Shown here: piece by piece, positions 24,273-34,684 of the stretch | Layout of the letters: each line of letters begins with the position of its first letter | Numbering within the stretch: the stretch's first letter is position 1 | Source: Leisingera sp. ANG1 | GTDB lineage: Bacteria; Pseudomonadota; Alphaproteobacteria; Rhodobacterales; Rhodobacteraceae | Assembly (NCBI RefSeq): GCF_000203975.2 | Contig: NZ_AFCF02000006.1 | Coordinates: forward strand, 248,001-312,000 | DNA length: 64,000 nt | Direction of reading: 5' to 3' | Translations under genes and position numbers: made by a program | Notes under the pieces: model-generated | Told to the model about the DNA's origin: nothing | The model's input: only the letters and a program-made list of their open reading frames with translations | Database searches by the model: none

Positions 24273-26081
24273 TCAAACTCCAAATACGCTGGCGCCTTCG
24301 TCGGCTGAGGCAACCGAGCGGCGGAATAGGGAAAACAGCTCGCGGCCGGTGCCGTGCTGATATGCGCTGAGGTCGGCAGTGGCCGGTTCGCGTTCCATTG
24401 CGCCTTCTGTCAGGACTTCGAGCGTGCCGCGAGCGGCATCGAGCCGCAGAACGTCGCCGTCCCGGATCCGGGCAATCGGCCCGCCATCCAGGGCTTCGGG
24501 CACCACATGGATCGCCGCCGGGATTTTGCCGGAGGCTCCGGACATCCGCCCGTCAGTAACCAGCGCCACCTTCTGGCCGCGGCCCTGCAGGATACCAAGG
24601 AACGGCGTCAGGCTGTGAAGCTCCGGCATGCCGTTGGCCTTGGGGCCTTGGAAACGCACCACCACAATCACGTCGCTGGTCAGTTCACCGGCTTTGAACG
24701 CCGCTTTGGCCTCTTCCTGATCATGAAAGACCCGGGCCGGAGCTTCGACCAGCTGATGCTCTTTCGCGACTGCCGAGACTTTGATAACAGAGGTGCCCAG
24801 ATTTCCGGTCAGCCGCTTGAGCCCGCCGGTCATCTGGAATGGCGCTTCGGCAGGGCGCAGTACCGCGTCGTTCAGGCTTTGCCCTGGGCCCTGGCGGTAG
24901 GTGAGCCCGTCCCCTGACAAGAACGGCTCCTGTGTGTAGTGCTCCAGCCCTTCGCCTGCGACCGTCCTGGTGTCCGGGTGCAGAAGGCCCGCCTTCAGCA
25001 GCTCGCCGATCATGTAACCAAGTCCGCCTGCGGCGTGGAAATGGTTCACGTCGGCCAACCCGTTGGGATAAACCTTGGCCAGCAGCGGCACAGATTCCGA
25101 GAGATCCGCAAAGTCCTGCCAGTCGAGGAGGATGCCGCCCGCCCGCGCCATGGCGATCAGGTGGATCAGCAGGTTGGTTGAGCCGCCGGTTGCCATCAGC
25201 CCGACGATGCCATTGGCATAAGCTTTCTCGTCCAGAACCTCGCAGACCGGGGTGTAGTTGTTGCCAAGGGCGCTGAGCGACAGCGCCCTCTTGGCGCCCT
25301 CAACCGTAAGGGCCTCACGAAGGGGGGTGCCGGGGTTCACGAAGGACGATCCTGGCAGATGCAGCCCCATGAACTCCATCAGCATCTGGTTGGTGTTGGC
25401 AGTGCCGTAGAAAGTGCAGGTGCCGGGGCCGTGGTAGGCCGCCATCTCTGCCTTCAGCAGCTCCTCGCGGGTGACTTCCCCAGCGGCAAATTTCTGGCGG
25501 ATATGCGCCTTCTCGTCATTGGCCAGGCCGCTGGTCATCGGCCCTGCAGGCAGGAATACCGCCGGGATATGGCCAAAGGCTTGGGCGCCGATAACCAAGC
25601 CGGGCACAATCTTGTCGCAAACACCGAGGAACACCGCGGCGTCGAACACATTGTGGCTGAGTGCGACGCCCGCAGCCATGGCGATCGTGTCGCGGGAAAA
25701 CAGGCTCAGCTCCATGCCGGCCTCACCCTGGGTGACACCGTCGCACATCGCCGGCACCCCGCCCGCCACCTGCGCGGTGCCGCCTGCCTTGCGCACTGCG
25801 TCGCGGATAAGCGCAGGATAGGTCTCAAACGGCTGATGCGCCGACAGCATGTCGTTATAGGCGGTGACGATTCCCAGGTGCCCAGTTGAGGCTTCCGCCA
25901 AAGCCTGCTGGTCCGCACCAGTGGCAGCGTAGGCATGGGCCTGGCCGGAGCAGCTGAGATGGGCCCGGGCCGGGCCTTTGCCTTGTGCCGCACGCATCCT
26001 GTCCAAATAGGCGGCGCGGGACGCCTCGCTGCGGAGGATGATACGCTCTGTCACGGCGGCCAGTGTGGAATGAAGGGTCAT
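24273..26081 (-). CDS. edd: 6-phosphogluconate dehydratase
   Basis: A 602-residue iron-sulfur dehydratase of the IlvD/Edd family that turns 6-phosphogluconate into KDPG. Recognisable parts are [20 protein letters not shown] near residue 70, the cysteine in GVCDKIVPG for the [4Fe-4S] cluster, [12 protein letters not shown], and [16 protein letters not shown] near the C terminus. The ATG at 26081 is preceded by AAAGG; an upstream ATG would add six residues. It is 48 bases after zwf and abuts eda. Confidence 0.94.
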   Translation of the reverse strand: MTLHSTLAAVTERIILRSEASRAAYLDRMRAAQGKGPARAHLSCSGQAHAYAATGADQQALAEASTGHLGIVTAYNDMLSAHQPFETYPALIRDAVRKAGGTAQVAGGVPAMCDGVTQGEAGMELSLFSRDTIAMAAGVALSHNVFDAAVFLGVCDKIVPGLVIGAQAFGHIPAVFLPAGPMTSGLANDEKAHIRQKFAAGEVTREELLKAEMAAYHGPGTCTFYGTANTNQMLMEFMGLHLPGSSFVNPGTPLREALTVEGAKRALSLSALGNNYTPVCEVLDEKAYANGIVGLMATGGSTNLLIHLIAMARAGGILLDWQDFADLSESVPLLAKVYPNGLADVNHFHAAGGLGYMIGELLKAGLLHPDTRTVAGEGLEHYTQEPFLSGDGLTYRQGPGQSLNDAVLRPAEAPFQMTGGLKRLTGNLGTSVIKVSAVAKEHQLVEAPARVFHDQEEAKAAFKAGELTSDVIVVVRFQGPKANGMPELHSLTPFLGILQGRGQKVALVTDGRMSGASGKIPAAIHVVPEALDGGPIARIRDGDVLRLDAARGTLEVLTEGAMEREPATADLSAYQHGTGRELFSLFRRSVASADEGASVFGV

Positions 26082-26129
26082 GTGGTGCCTTTGCTGCAAA
26101 CTGCGGTGGCGAAAGGGAGGGCGGCCATA

Positions 26130-27590
26130 TTACGCTCCGATGCTGCGCCAGCGGCGGCCGTTACGGTGGATCAGCAAGAGTGAGTCATCGGGACCTGAAC
26201 TGCCGCTGTCATAGGATTGCGGGGTGTCGCCTGTGTCCTGCCAGCCGGCGATGATCGGGTCGGCCCAGGCCCAGGCGGCCTCGACCTCGTCGCCGCGCAT
26301 GAACAGGGTCTGATTCCCACGGATCACATCCATTATCAGGCGTTCATAGGCATCTTGCGGGCGTCCCGATTCGGCCAGCTCGTCGGCGAAGGTCATGTCC
26401 AGGTTGGCACCGGTAAGCCGCATGCCGCCGGGGCCGGGATCCTTGATGGTGGTCTTCAGGGTGATACCCTCATCCGGCTGCAGCCGGATCACCAGCACGT
26501 TGCCGTGCACTGTTCCCGAGCCTTCGAAAATGTTGTGCGGCGGGTCGCGGAAATAGACGGCAATCTCGCTCACGCGCTCGCGCAGGCGTTTACCGGTACG
26601 CAGATAGAAGGGTGTGCCGGCCCAGCGCCAGTTCGCTACCTCCACCTTGAGCGCGATATAGCTTTCGGTGCGGCTGGCAGTGTTGCCGGCATGGTCGCGG
26701 TATCCATCGCTGTCTTTGCCGCCGTTCCTGCACCGGTACTGGCCGCGGGCAATGCTCTCCTGCGGCACCGGGCGCAGCGCCTCGATCACTTTGACTTTCT
26801 CATCCCGCACCGCGTTGGGGGTGAACTGCGCCGGCGGTTCCATTGCGGTCAGGCAGAGAAGCTGCATCAGGTGGTTTTGTACCATGTCCCGCATGGCACC
26901 GGATTTGTCATAGTACTCGCCGCGACCTTCGACGCCGATGCTTTCGGCCACGGTTATTTGCACATGGTCGATGTGGGAGGAATTCCAGAGCGGCTCGAAC
27001 AGCGAGTTTGCGAAGCGCAGCGCCATCAGGTTCTGCACCGTCTCCTTGCCCAGGTAATGGTCGATCCGGTAGATCTGCTGCTCCTCGAAGTGTTCCCTCA
27101 GTGCGGCGTTAAGAGCTTGGGCTGAGGCCAAGTCGTGTCCGAAGGGCTTTTCCAGAACAATGCGGCTTTCGGGCGAAGCAATACCTGTTTCGCTAAGGCG
27201 GCGAGCAATATCTGTGAACAGAGACGGGCCAACAGACAGATAGAAAGCGCGCACTGCATCGTCGCGTAGTTTTTCGTGAATCTCATCCCAGCCTGCGTCG
27301 CCACGTGCATCCACGGCGGCATAGTCAAGAAGCGCCGTGAAAGCAGCGATTTCGTCTGGTGTGGTTTCTACATCCTGGCCGAACTCGCGGATCGCATTTG
27401 CGGTTTGGTTGCGGAACTCTTCTGCCGTCAGCTCGCTGCGGGAACTGCCGATAATCCGGCAATTGCTGCTGAACTGACCAATTTGAAAACGGTGGAACAA
27501 GGCCGGTAAAATTTTGCGGCGCGCCAGGTCGCCAGTCGCGCCAAACAGCACGAGGTCAAAAGGGGCAACTGGAATGACGCGGGAAGCCAT
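26130..27590 (-). CDS. zwf: Glucose-6-phosphate 1-dehydrogenase
   Basis: A 486-residue enzyme oxidising glucose 6-phosphate to 6-phosphogluconolactone with NAD(P). It shows the dinucleotide motif GATGDLARRK near residue 15 and the substrate motif RIDHYLGKE. The ATG at 27590 gives the usual N terminus (MASRVIPVAPF); the longer frame is not supported. It heads the run zwf, edd, eda. The lactonase gene pgl that often follows zwf is not in this run. Confidence 0.94.
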   Translation of the reverse strand: MASRVIPVAPFDLVLFGATGDLARRKILPALFHRFQIGQFSSNCRIIGSSRSELTAEEFRNQTANAIREFGQDVETTPDEIAAFTALLDYAAVDARGDAGWDEIHEKLRDDAVRAFYLSVGPSLFTDIARRLSETGIASPESRIVLEKPFGHDLASAQALNAALREHFEEQQIYRIDHYLGKETVQNLMALRFANSLFEPLWNSSHIDHVQITVAESIGVEGRGEYYDKSGAMRDMVQNHLMQLLCLTAMEPPAQFTPNAVRDEKVKVIEALRPVPQESIARGQYRCRNGGKDSDGYRDHAGNTASRTESYIALKVEVANWRWAGTPFYLRTGKRLRERVSEIAVYFRDPPHNIFEGSGTVHGNVLVIRLQPDEGITLKTTIKDPGPGGMRLTGANLDMTFADELAESGRPQDAYERLIMDVIRGNQTLFMRGDEVEAAWAWADPIIAGWQDTGDTPQSYDSGSSGPDDSLLLIHRNGRRWRSIGA

Positions 27591-27871
27591 TGATTTTACA
27601 TCGCTGTTCCATTGGGGCCGCAAAGCCAGACCATTGTGCCGCCTGGAACAGTGCAATTCAATTCCTGCCGCAGGAATTGGGCCGGTTAAAGTTGCGTTAT
27701 CGCTAACATGACTTAAGGTGGAGAGCTACAAAAATCTTCAGAATTCGCAGACAGCATGTTTGACCGGTGAGGGGCTTCACTGGGTTGGAAATTTGATCAA
27801 ATCTTGCCGGATCAACTGGCAGCAGCTAAGCATGTCGATAAGTAAGCAACCTCTGCTCTGAAGGAGATTCC
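27591..27871. other. Intergenic region between divergent zwf and CoA-transferase genes
   Basis: A 281-base divergent promoter region without a credible open frame. I see no clear repeat, operator or terminator in it beyond the strong ribosome site AAGGAG before the CoA-transferase start. Confidence 0.6.
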
Positions 27872-28975
27872 ATGACCCCGCTTGCAGGCCTGAAAGTGGT
27901 TGAACTCGCCCGCATCCTTGCCGGCCCCTGGATAGGTCAGTCGTTGGCAGATCTAGGTGCAGAAGTGGTCAAGGTGGAAAGCCCGGATGGTGATGACACC
28001 CGTACATGGGGCCCTCCATTCATTGAGCGGGACGGCGAGAAGACGGCCGCCTACTTCTATGCTGCTAACCGGGGAAAGGACTGCGTGACCGCAGATTTCC
28101 GCACCGAAGAGGGCAAGCAGACAGTATTGGAATTGATAGAGGATGCGGACATCCTGATCGAGAATTTCAAAGTTGGCGGGTTGAAGAAGTTCGGGCTGGA
28201 CTACGATAGCCTGTCGAAGATCAATCCGCGGCTGATTTACTGCTCAGTCACCGGTTTTGGCCAGGACGGGCCTTATGCGGCGCGGGCAGGCTACGATTTT
28301 TTACTTCAGGGGATGTCGGGGCTGATGTCGATCACCGGAGAGCAGAATGGCCAGCCGCAAAAAGTGGGTGTGGCGATCACAGATATTGTCACGGGGCTGT
28401 ACGGCACCATCGGCATTCTGGCCGCAGTTGAGCAGCGTCACACCACGGGCCGCGGGCAGCATCTGGACATGTCGCTGCTGGATTGCGCAACGGCTTTGCT
28501 GGCGAACCAGGCAATGAACTATCTGACGACCGGGGAAAGCCCAACCCGGCTCGGCAACGACCACCCGAATATCGCACCCTATCAGGTGATGGCCGTAAGC
28601 GATGGGCATGTGATCCTGGCGGTGGGCAATGACGGTCAGTTTCAGCGGTTGTGCGATGTGCTGAAGCTTGCTGAGGCTAAGGCAGATGCACGGTTCCAGA
28701 CAAATCAGCTGCGAGTGGCAAACCGCAGGGAGCTGACTTTGATCCTTGAGGCGTCGCTGGCCGAATGGACGCAAGCGGGGCTATTGGAAGCAATGGAGGC
28801 GGCAACTGTGCCTGCCGGGCCGATCAACACAATTGGCCAAGCGTTCGAAGACCCGCAGATTAGGCATAGAGGGATGCAAATCGCCCCGGAAGGGGTGCCA
28901 GGGGTGCGGGGGCCATGGAAGTTTTCCGGTGCTGACTTGGCTCTTGAGAAATCTGCACCCAAATTACCGAAATAG
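27872..28975 (+). CDS. CaiB/BaiF family (class III) CoA-transferase
   Basis: A 367-residue CoA-transferase in the usual domain order, opening with PLAGLKVVELARILAGPW. The likely catalytic aspartate is Asp171 in AITDIVTGLYG. These enzymes move CoA between carboxylic acids; the acid here is unknown. It has a strong AAGGAG ribosome site before the ATG. It is followed 195 bases later by a CocE-type hydrolase on the same strand, and there is no acyl-CoA dehydrogenase next to it to hint at a pathway. Confidence 0.87.
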   Translation: MTPLAGLKVVELARILAGPWIGQSLADLGAEVVKVESPDGDDTRTWGPPFIERDGEKTAAYFYAANRGKDCVTADFRTEEGKQTVLELIEDADILIENFKVGGLKKFGLDYDSLSKINPRLIYCSVTGFGQDGPYAARAGYDFLLQGMSGLMSITGEQNGQPQKVGVAITDIVTGLYGTIGILAAVEQRHTTGRGQHLDMSLLDCATALLANQAMNYLTTGESPTRLGNDHPNIAPYQVMAVSDGHVILAVGNDGQFQRLCDVLKLAEAKADARFQTNQLRVANRRELTLILEASLAEWTQAGLLEAMEAATVPAGPINTIGQAFEDPQIRHRGMQIAPEGVPGVRGPWKFSGADLALEKSAPKLPK

Positions 28976-29170
28976 CGGTGTTATCTTCGCTCACACATCT
29001 GCACGCCGGCGCTGCAAACATTGGGCTTGACCAGTGGAAGCTTTCGCGAATTGAAGCAGGATCGCATACATATGCTTGCAAATGCTAACACGTGCTAACT
29101 TTCCCGGAATTACAGATTAGTTGAATGTGCAGGCAAGGCCGACGTCGAATTAAAGCTAAAGGACACCGCA

Positions 29171-31156
29171 ATGCCGGGTGCATACCGCATCATTGAAAAC
29201 AATTGGATTACTCTGCCCGACGGTCGCAAGCTCGCTGCTCGTATGTGGCTGCCGAAGGGCGAGGGGCCGTTTCCGGCGATTCTGGAATACCTTCCCTACC
29301 GAAAGCGTGACGGCACTGCCCCCCGGGATGAAACAACGCATACGGTCTTTGCTGCTGAGGGCTATGCATGTGTACGGGTGGACATAGCGGGTACTGGAGA
29401 CAGTGAGGGAGTTTTCGATGATGAGTATTCGGAACAAGAACTGAGCGACGGCGAGACACTCCTTGAATGGATTGCATCGCAGGACTGGTGTGACGGCAAA
29501 ATTGGCATGATCGGCATCAGCTGGGGCGGCTTCAATGGCCTTCAGCTGGCATTCCGCCGCCCGGCGGCGCTGAAGGCGGTGGTTTCCGTTGCCTCTACCG
29601 TCGACAGGTATGCCGATGACATTCATTACATGGGTGGGTGCCTGCTGAGTGACAATGCCAACTGGGGCAGCCAGATGTTTGCCTACCAGTCGCGCCCAGC
29701 GGATCCGGAGCTCCGGTCGGACTGGCGGGATGACTGGATCAAACGTATCGAGGGGATGCCCTTCATGGCGGCGGAATGGCTTCGTCAGCAGGTGCGTGGA
29801 GATTTTTGGAAACACGGCTCGGTCTGTGAGGAATGGTCCGCCATTCAGGCACCGGTGCTGGCGATTACCGGCTGGGCCGACGCCTATGTAAACGCACCGC
29901 CGGCGTTGGCGGCCAACCTGACGGTGCCCGCCAAGGCAATGATAGGCCCCTGGGAGCACCGCTATGCCCATATTGCCAAACTGGACCCGGCAGACTTCCA
30001 CGGTGAGGTGCTGCGTTGGTTTGGTAAGTGGCTGAAGGGCGAAGAGACTGGTGCGGAGGAGTTGCCGGACTATCGCGTCTATATGCAGGAGCATTTCAAC
30101 CCCACCATGCAGAACAAGCCGCGGCAGGGGCGCTGGGTGGCAGAGGCCGCGTGGCCATCGCCCAACGTGCAGGACCGGGTGATGCATCTGGGCGCAGGCG
30201 TTTTGGCAGAGGCGGCGGCAAGCGGAGCTTTGGCTGTCCGCAGCCCGGCGACCGTGGGGCAGGCCGGCGGCTATTTCTGCCCGGGCATGCGGTTTGACAA
30301 CGAACTGGCGGGGGATCAGGCGGAGGATGACAAGCTTTCAGCCTGTTTCGACACCGCGCCCTTGGAGGAGACGTTGGAAGTGCTGGGCCGTCCTCGGGTT
30401 AAAGTGGCGTTCAGTGTTGACAAGCCGGTTGCGCAGCTGGTGGCGCGGCTTTGCGATGTCTCGCCAGAGGGTGTCTCGCAGCGGATCAGTTTCCGGCCGC
30501 TGAACCTCACGTGCCGCAAGGGTTTTGAGGCGCCGGAGAAGCTGGTGCCTGGTAAACGCTATGAGGCGGAGATCGAGCTGAATGAATGCGCCCACCGCCT
30601 AAAACCGGGGCATCAGCTGCGGTTGGCGCTGTCGACGTCTTACTGGCCGATTGTCTGGCCCGCGCCGGAAGCGGCGGAGGTCAACCTGCATCTTGAGGGC
30701 TGCCAGCTGGTGCTGCCGGAACGCCGTGTGTCCGAGGAGATCGACCCGCAAGAGCCCGGCGCGCCGCGGGACTATCCGGTGTTGCAGGCGGAGCAGCAGC
30801 GCAAGGCTTCCGGCACGTCAAAAACCTGGACGCGTGAGGATGGTGTGCTGGTGCTGGACACCTTTGACGACTACGGAAAGGCGGTAGACCCGTATCACGG
30901 CATGTGCGTGGGCAGCCATGTAACCATGCACTACGAGGTGCATCCCGATGATCCTGCTACAGCGGCCTTTGCCAGCGATTGGAGCTTCGAGTTTGAACGC
31001 AATGGCTGGCATGTCTCAATTGACACCGAAAACAGGATGACCTGCGACCGGGCAAATTTCTATCTTTGGCGCAGGGTCACCGCCTATGAAGGTGCAAAAA
31101 AGGAAGAGGTTGTAACCAAGGAATGGCGTGAGGTCATTCCCCGCGGAGTGCTTTAG
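29171..31156 (+). CDS. CocE/NonD-family hydrolase (peptidase S15-like)
   Basis: A 661-residue alpha/beta hydrolase with an X-Pro dipeptidyl-peptidase/CocE fold. The nucleophile is Ser117 in GISWGG. The aspartate is probably in GWADAY near residue 238 and the histidine in GPWEHRYAH. A C-terminal jelly-roll domain with LRLALSTSYWP follows. Members hydrolyse esters or amides such as acylated peptides; the substrate here is unknown. There is no signal peptide. AAGGAC precedes the ATG. It converges on nadC. Confidence 0.85.
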   Translation: MPGAYRIIENNWITLPDGRKLAARMWLPKGEGPFPAILEYLPYRKRDGTAPRDETTHTVFAAEGYACVRVDIAGTGDSEGVFDDEYSEQELSDGETLLEWIASQDWCDGKIGMIGISWGGFNGLQLAFRRPAALKAVVSVASTVDRYADDIHYMGGCLLSDNANWGSQMFAYQSRPADPELRSDWRDDWIKRIEGMPFMAAEWLRQQVRGDFWKHGSVCEEWSAIQAPVLAITGWADAYVNAPPALAANLTVPAKAMIGPWEHRYAHIAKLDPADFHGEVLRWFGKWLKGEETGAEELPDYRVYMQEHFNPTMQNKPRQGRWVAEAAWPSPNVQDRVMHLGAGVLAEAAASGALAVRSPATVGQAGGYFCPGMRFDNELAGDQAEDDKLSACFDTAPLEETLEVLGRPRVKVAFSVDKPVAQLVARLCDVSPEGVSQRISFRPLNLTCRKGFEAPEKLVPGKRYEAEIELNECAHRLKPGHQLRLALSTSYWPIVWPAPEAAEVNLHLEGCQLVLPERRVSEEIDPQEPGAPRDYPVLQAEQQRKASGTSKTWTREDGVLVLDTFDDYGKAVDPYHGMCVGSHVTMHYEVHPDDPATAAFASDWSFEFERNGWHVSIDTENRMTCDRANFYLWRRVTAYEGAKKEEVVTKEWREVIPRGVL

Positions 31157-31184
31157 GCTCAGGCAGGCGGCGGGGCAAGTGCGG

Positions 31185-31213
31185 GCTTGCGGTGCAACGC
31201 CTGCACTGCAAGC
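31185..31213. terminator. Hairpin between convergent CocE-like and nadC genes
   Basis: GCTTGCGGTGCA and TGCACTGCAAGC pair over 12 positions (one G-T) around the loop ACGCC. No T run follows on either strand, so it may be a transcript-end hairpin serving both genes. Confidence 0.45.
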
Positions 31214-31220
31214 CTGACGT

Positions 31221-32075
31221 TCAGAAATCGAGGCCCAGATCCAGCGTGCGTGCCGAGTGAGTGAGCGCGCCGGAGGAGATATAGTCGACACCCGTGGCGG
31301 CAACCTCGGCGATGCGATCCAGTCGCATGTTGCCGGAAGCTTCGGTCACGACGTGATCTTTGGCCATTTCCACTGCTTTGACCAGTGTAGGCGTGTCCAT
31401 GTTGTCGAGCAGCACAACATCGGCACCGCCGGTGGCGATCACTTCAGAGAGCTGGTCCAGGGTGTCGACCTCAATTTCCACTTTCATCATATGACTGACG
31501 CTGGCCTTGGCGGCTTCCAGCACCGCCTTGACCCCGCCCGCCGCAGCGATGTGGTTGTCCTTGATCAGGATCGCGTCTGACAGGCCAAAGCGGTGGTTGT
31601 AGCCGCCTCCGTGCAACACCGCCTGTTTTTCGGCAATACGCAGGCCCGGGGTGGTCTTGCGAGTGCAGGTGATGCGGGTGGCGGTGCCCTTGGTTTGCGC
31701 TGCAAAGGCCGCGGTCAGGGTGGCGATACCCGTCAGCCGGCCGGCAAAATTCAGCGCCACACGCTCTCCTGACAGGATTGAGGCGGCAGAGCCTTCGATC
31801 GTCATCAGCGTGTCGCCTTTCCGGCAAGGGCTGCCGTCGGCCAGAAGCGTTTCGACCTTCAGCCCGGCATCCACCAGGTGAAAGGCGATTCGGGCAATCT
31901 GCATACCGGAGACCACACCGTCCTCGCGTGCGTTCAGCCGGGCCGAATAGCTGGCAGAGGCCGGGATCACCGCGCGGGTGGTAATATCGCCGTTCTGGCC
32001 CAAGTCCTCCATCAGCGCAGCGCGCACTATCGGCTCCAGGATTAGGTCGGGCAGAGTGGCGAATTGAGTGCTCAT
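31221..32075 (-). CDS. nadC: Nicotinate-nucleotide pyrophosphorylase (quinolinate phosphoribosyltransferase)
   Basis: A 284-residue enzyme joining quinolinate and PRPP to nicotinate mononucleotide with loss of CO2. It contains the family stretches EDLGQNGDITTRAVIP, TRKTTPGLRIAEKQAVLHGGGYNHRFGL and EIEVDTLDQL. Its start overlaps the nadB stop by four bases. It is the third gene of nadABC. Confidence 0.95.
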   Translation of the reverse strand: MSTQFATLPDLILEPIVRAALMEDLGQNGDITTRAVIPASASYSARLNAREDGVVSGMQIARIAFHLVDAGLKVETLLADGSPCRKGDTLMTIEGSAASILSGERVALNFAGRLTGIATLTAAFAAQTKGTATRITCTRKTTPGLRIAEKQAVLHGGGYNHRFGLSDAILIKDNHIAAAGGVKAVLEAAKASVSHMMKVEIEVDTLDQLSEVIATGGADVVLLDNMDTPTLVKAVEMAKDHVVTEASGNMRLDRIAEVAATGVDYISSGALTHSARTLDLGLDF

Positions 32076-33628
32076 GACAGCTCCTTTGCGGCCTTGGCGC
32101 GGATGGCAAGAGCCTCATTCAGGGTAATGCGGGTGCGGTGTGCCTGCTCGGGGTCGGCTTCGGGAAAGTCGTCGCGGAAGTGACCGCCGCGGCTCTCCTC
32201 GCGCCGAAGTGCGGCGGCGGCGATCAATGTGGCGGTTGCGCACATGTTGGTGAAGTTTTCGTCCGCCGACTGTTCGGCCTCAAGTCTGGCAATGGCGGCA
32301 AGCGCCTGTTTCAGGCCATCGCCAGTGCGGCGCACGCCGGCATGGGTGGTCATTGTTTCCCGCAAGTCTTGCAGCGCGGCCGGGTCCAGATCCTTGCCGC
32401 CTGCAGAGAAGCTGGGGACGACCTCTTCCGCCTCTGCAGGAGTGTACATAGACGCCATGTCCCGGGCTGCATTGCGGGCATAGACCAGAGCTTCCAAGAG
32501 GCCGTTGGAAGCGAGCCGGTTGGCACCGTGAAGCCCGGTTGAAGATGCCTCACCACAAACCCAGAGGTTTGCCAGGCTCGTGCGGCCCTTCATGTCCGCA
32601 TCGACCCCGCCCATGTGGTAGTGAGCGGCGACGGCGACGGGAATCGGCTCTTGCACCGGGTTGATGCCAGCGCGGGCGCAGGTTTCCGCAACCGTCGGGA
32701 AGCGGCTCAGAACCTCCGCGCCCAATGCCTCGCGGGTGTCGAGCATCGGGCGGCGGCCTGCTTGTGTTTCGGCAAAGATGGCGCGGGCGACAATGTCACG
32801 AGGGGCCAGTTCGGCATCCGGGTGCTGCGACAGCATGAAACGCTCGCCCTCCGCATTGACCAGCACCGCGCCTTCGCCGCGCAGGGCTTCGGTCGCCAGC
32901 GGCGCCGGGTCCTCGCCGATGTCAAAGGCGGTGGGGTGGAACTGGACAAACTCAGGGTCGGCAATGCTGGCGCCGGCGCGGGCGGCAAAGCCGATCACTT
33001 GGCCGCGGATGCGGGGCGGGTTGGTCGTGTGGGCATAAAGACCGCCTGAACCGCCACCCGCCAGAAGCACGCCTGGGGCCTTGATCAGCACTGGGGCGGA
33101 AGGCGTGCCCGCACGGTTGATCCAGATGCCAGAGACAGCACCACCGTCGGTTTCCAGGCGCACGGCTTGAGTATTTTCCAGAACCTGTACAGAGGGAGCG
33201 GCCCGCACGGCAGCGATCAGCGTCTGCATGATTTGCCCGCCGGCCTGGTCACCCTTCACCCGCACCACGCGGGCAGCGGAGTGTGCGGCTTCGCGGCTCA
33301 TCACGTAGTTACCGTGCGCGTCGCGGTCGAAGGGGGCGCCAAGTTCGGTGAGGTCGATGATATGCTCGCGTGCAACCCTGGTGACCATTGCTGCCACCTC
33401 AGGGTCCACCGTGCCTGCCCCCGCCTGCAAGGTGTCTTCGGCGTGCGCTTCTGGGGTGTCGTGACTGGCCATGGCAGCTGCAACGCCGCCCTGGGCCCAA
33501 GCAGAGCTTGCGCCTTCCCCCAGCAGTTCCGGGGAAATCACCAGAACCGGCCGCGGTGCCAGTTCAAGTGCCGCATAAAGTGCGCCAAGGCCTGCGCCGG
33601 CAATGACGATACGGCTGGTTTCGATCAC
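32072..33628 (-). CDS. nadB: L-aspartate oxidase
   Basis: A 518-residue FAD enzyme that oxidises L-aspartate to iminoaspartate for quinolinate synthesis. The N-terminal dinucleotide motif is GAGLGALYAALE, a little unlike the common GSGIAGL. The central region holds FVQFHPTAF and a GEASSTGLHGANRLASNGLLEALVYAR-type segment, and the C-terminal helical domain resembles that of succinate dehydrogenase flavoproteins. It lies three bases after nadA and overlaps nadC. Confidence 0.94.
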   Translation of the reverse strand: MIETSRIVIAGAGLGALYAALELAPRPVLVISPELLGEGASSAWAQGGVAAAMASHDTPEAHAEDTLQAGAGTVDPEVAAMVTRVAREHIIDLTELGAPFDRDAHGNYVMSREAAHSAARVVRVKGDQAGGQIMQTLIAAVRAAPSVQVLENTQAVRLETDGGAVSGIWINRAGTPSAPVLIKAPGVLLAGGGSGGLYAHTTNPPRIRGQVIGFAARAGASIADPEFVQFHPTAFDIGEDPAPLATEALRGEGAVLVNAEGERFMLSQHPDAELAPRDIVARAIFAETQAGRRPMLDTREALGAEVLSRFPTVAETCARAGINPVQEPIPVAVAAHYHMGGVDADMKGRTSLANLWVCGEASSTGLHGANRLASNGLLEALVYARNAARDMASMYTPAEAEEVVPSFSAGGKDLDPAALQDLRETMTTHAGVRRTGDGLKQALAAIARLEAEQSADENFTNMCATATLIAAAALRREESRGGHFRDDFPEADPEQAHRTRITLNEALAIRAKAAKELS

Positions 33629-33631
33629 GGA

Positions 33632-34684
33632 TCAGATGCCTAGCTTTTGCGAAAGGTCGATCATCCGCTGAACTGCGACACGGGCCTTGTCAGCCACTTC
33701 CGGGTCGACTTCGACCGGCTCGGTCATGGTGTGCAGCGACCAAAGGATTTTCTCCAGCGTGATCTTCTTCATGTAGGGGCACATGTTGCAGGGGCCGACA
33801 AACTCCACTTCGGGCAGCTGGTCCGCGATATTTGAGGCCATCGAGCATTCAGTGATCAGGAGCGCCTTTTCCGGCTTCTCGTCGGTCACGTATTTGACGA
33901 TGCCACTGGTCGAGCCCGAGAAGTCGGCCTCTGCCACCACGTCCGGCGGGCATTCCGGGTGGGCGATCAGCCGGGTGCCCGGGTTCCATTCGCGGAAATC
34001 CCGCAGATCCTTGGCGGTGTACTGCTCATGCACAATGCAGGAGCCCTCCCACCAGACGATGTTCTTTTCCGGAACCTGCTGGGCAATGTTCTGGGCCAGG
34101 TACTGGTCCGGCGTCATGATGATGGTGTCTTCCTCCATCGCGGCAACGATCTGCGCCGCGTTGGAGGAGGTGCAGCAGATATCCGAGGCGGCCTTCACCT
34201 CAGCCGTGGTGTTCACATAGGTGACCACCGGCGCGCCGGGATAGCGGCGGCGCATTTCCGCGACACCTTCGGCGGTAATGCTTTCTGCCAGCGAACAGCC
34301 TGCCTCCATATCCGGGATCAGCACGGTTTTCTCCGGGCTCAGGATCTTGGAGGTCTCGGCCATGAAATGCACACCGCATTGCACGATCACGTCAGCCTCG
34401 ACCCGTGTCGCTTCGATTGCCAATTGAAGGCTGTCGCCGACCACGTCCGAGATGCCGTGATAGATTTCGGGCGTCATGTAGTTATGTGCCAGAATCACCG
34501 CGTTGCGCTGTTTCTTCAGCTCAAGAATCGCCGCAACATAAGGTGCATGAGTGGCCCATTCGATTGGGTTCACCACGCGGTCCATGCGGGCGTAGACATC
34601 TGCCATCTGTTCGGCCAGGGCCGGGTTGGGGGCCAGATCGTAATGGTTGGCGAGCTGATCCCGCATGGATTGCAGGTCGAACAT
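33632..34684 (-). CDS. nadA: Quinolinate synthase
   Basis: A 350-residue [4Fe-4S] enzyme that condenses iminoaspartate with dihydroxyacetone phosphate to quinolinate. Candidate cluster cysteines are Cys103 (VQCGVHFMAE), Cys170 or Cys171 (SDICCTSSNA) and Cys299 or Cys302 in CNMCPYM. It heads the nadABC operon. The length matches the long proteobacterial form. Confidence 0.95.
   Translation of the reverse strand: MFDLQSMRDQLANHYDLAPNPALAEQMADVYARMDRVVNPIEWATHAPYVAAILELKKQRNAVILAHNYMTPEIYHGISDVVGDSLQLAIEATRVEADVIVQCGVHFMAETSKILSPEKTVLIPDMEAGCSLAESITAEGVAEMRRRYPGAPVVTYVNTTAEVKAASDICCTSSNAAQIVAAMEEDTIIMTPDQYLAQNIAQQVPEKNIVWWEGSCIVHEQYTAKDLRDFREWNPGTRLIAHPECPPDVVAEADFSGSTSGIVKYVTDEKPEKALLITECSMASNIADQLPEVEFVGPCNMCPYMKKITLEKILWSLHTMTEPVEVDPEVADKARVAVQRMIDLSQKLGI

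Noticed and set aside
26217-27125. 302-codon plus-strand frame over zwf
   Set aside because: It is an antisense shadow of zwf without motifs.
29156-30187. 343-codon minus-strand frame over the CocE-like hydrolase
   Set aside because: It is an antisense shadow; the plus-strand gene has a nucleophile motif and a full-length fold.
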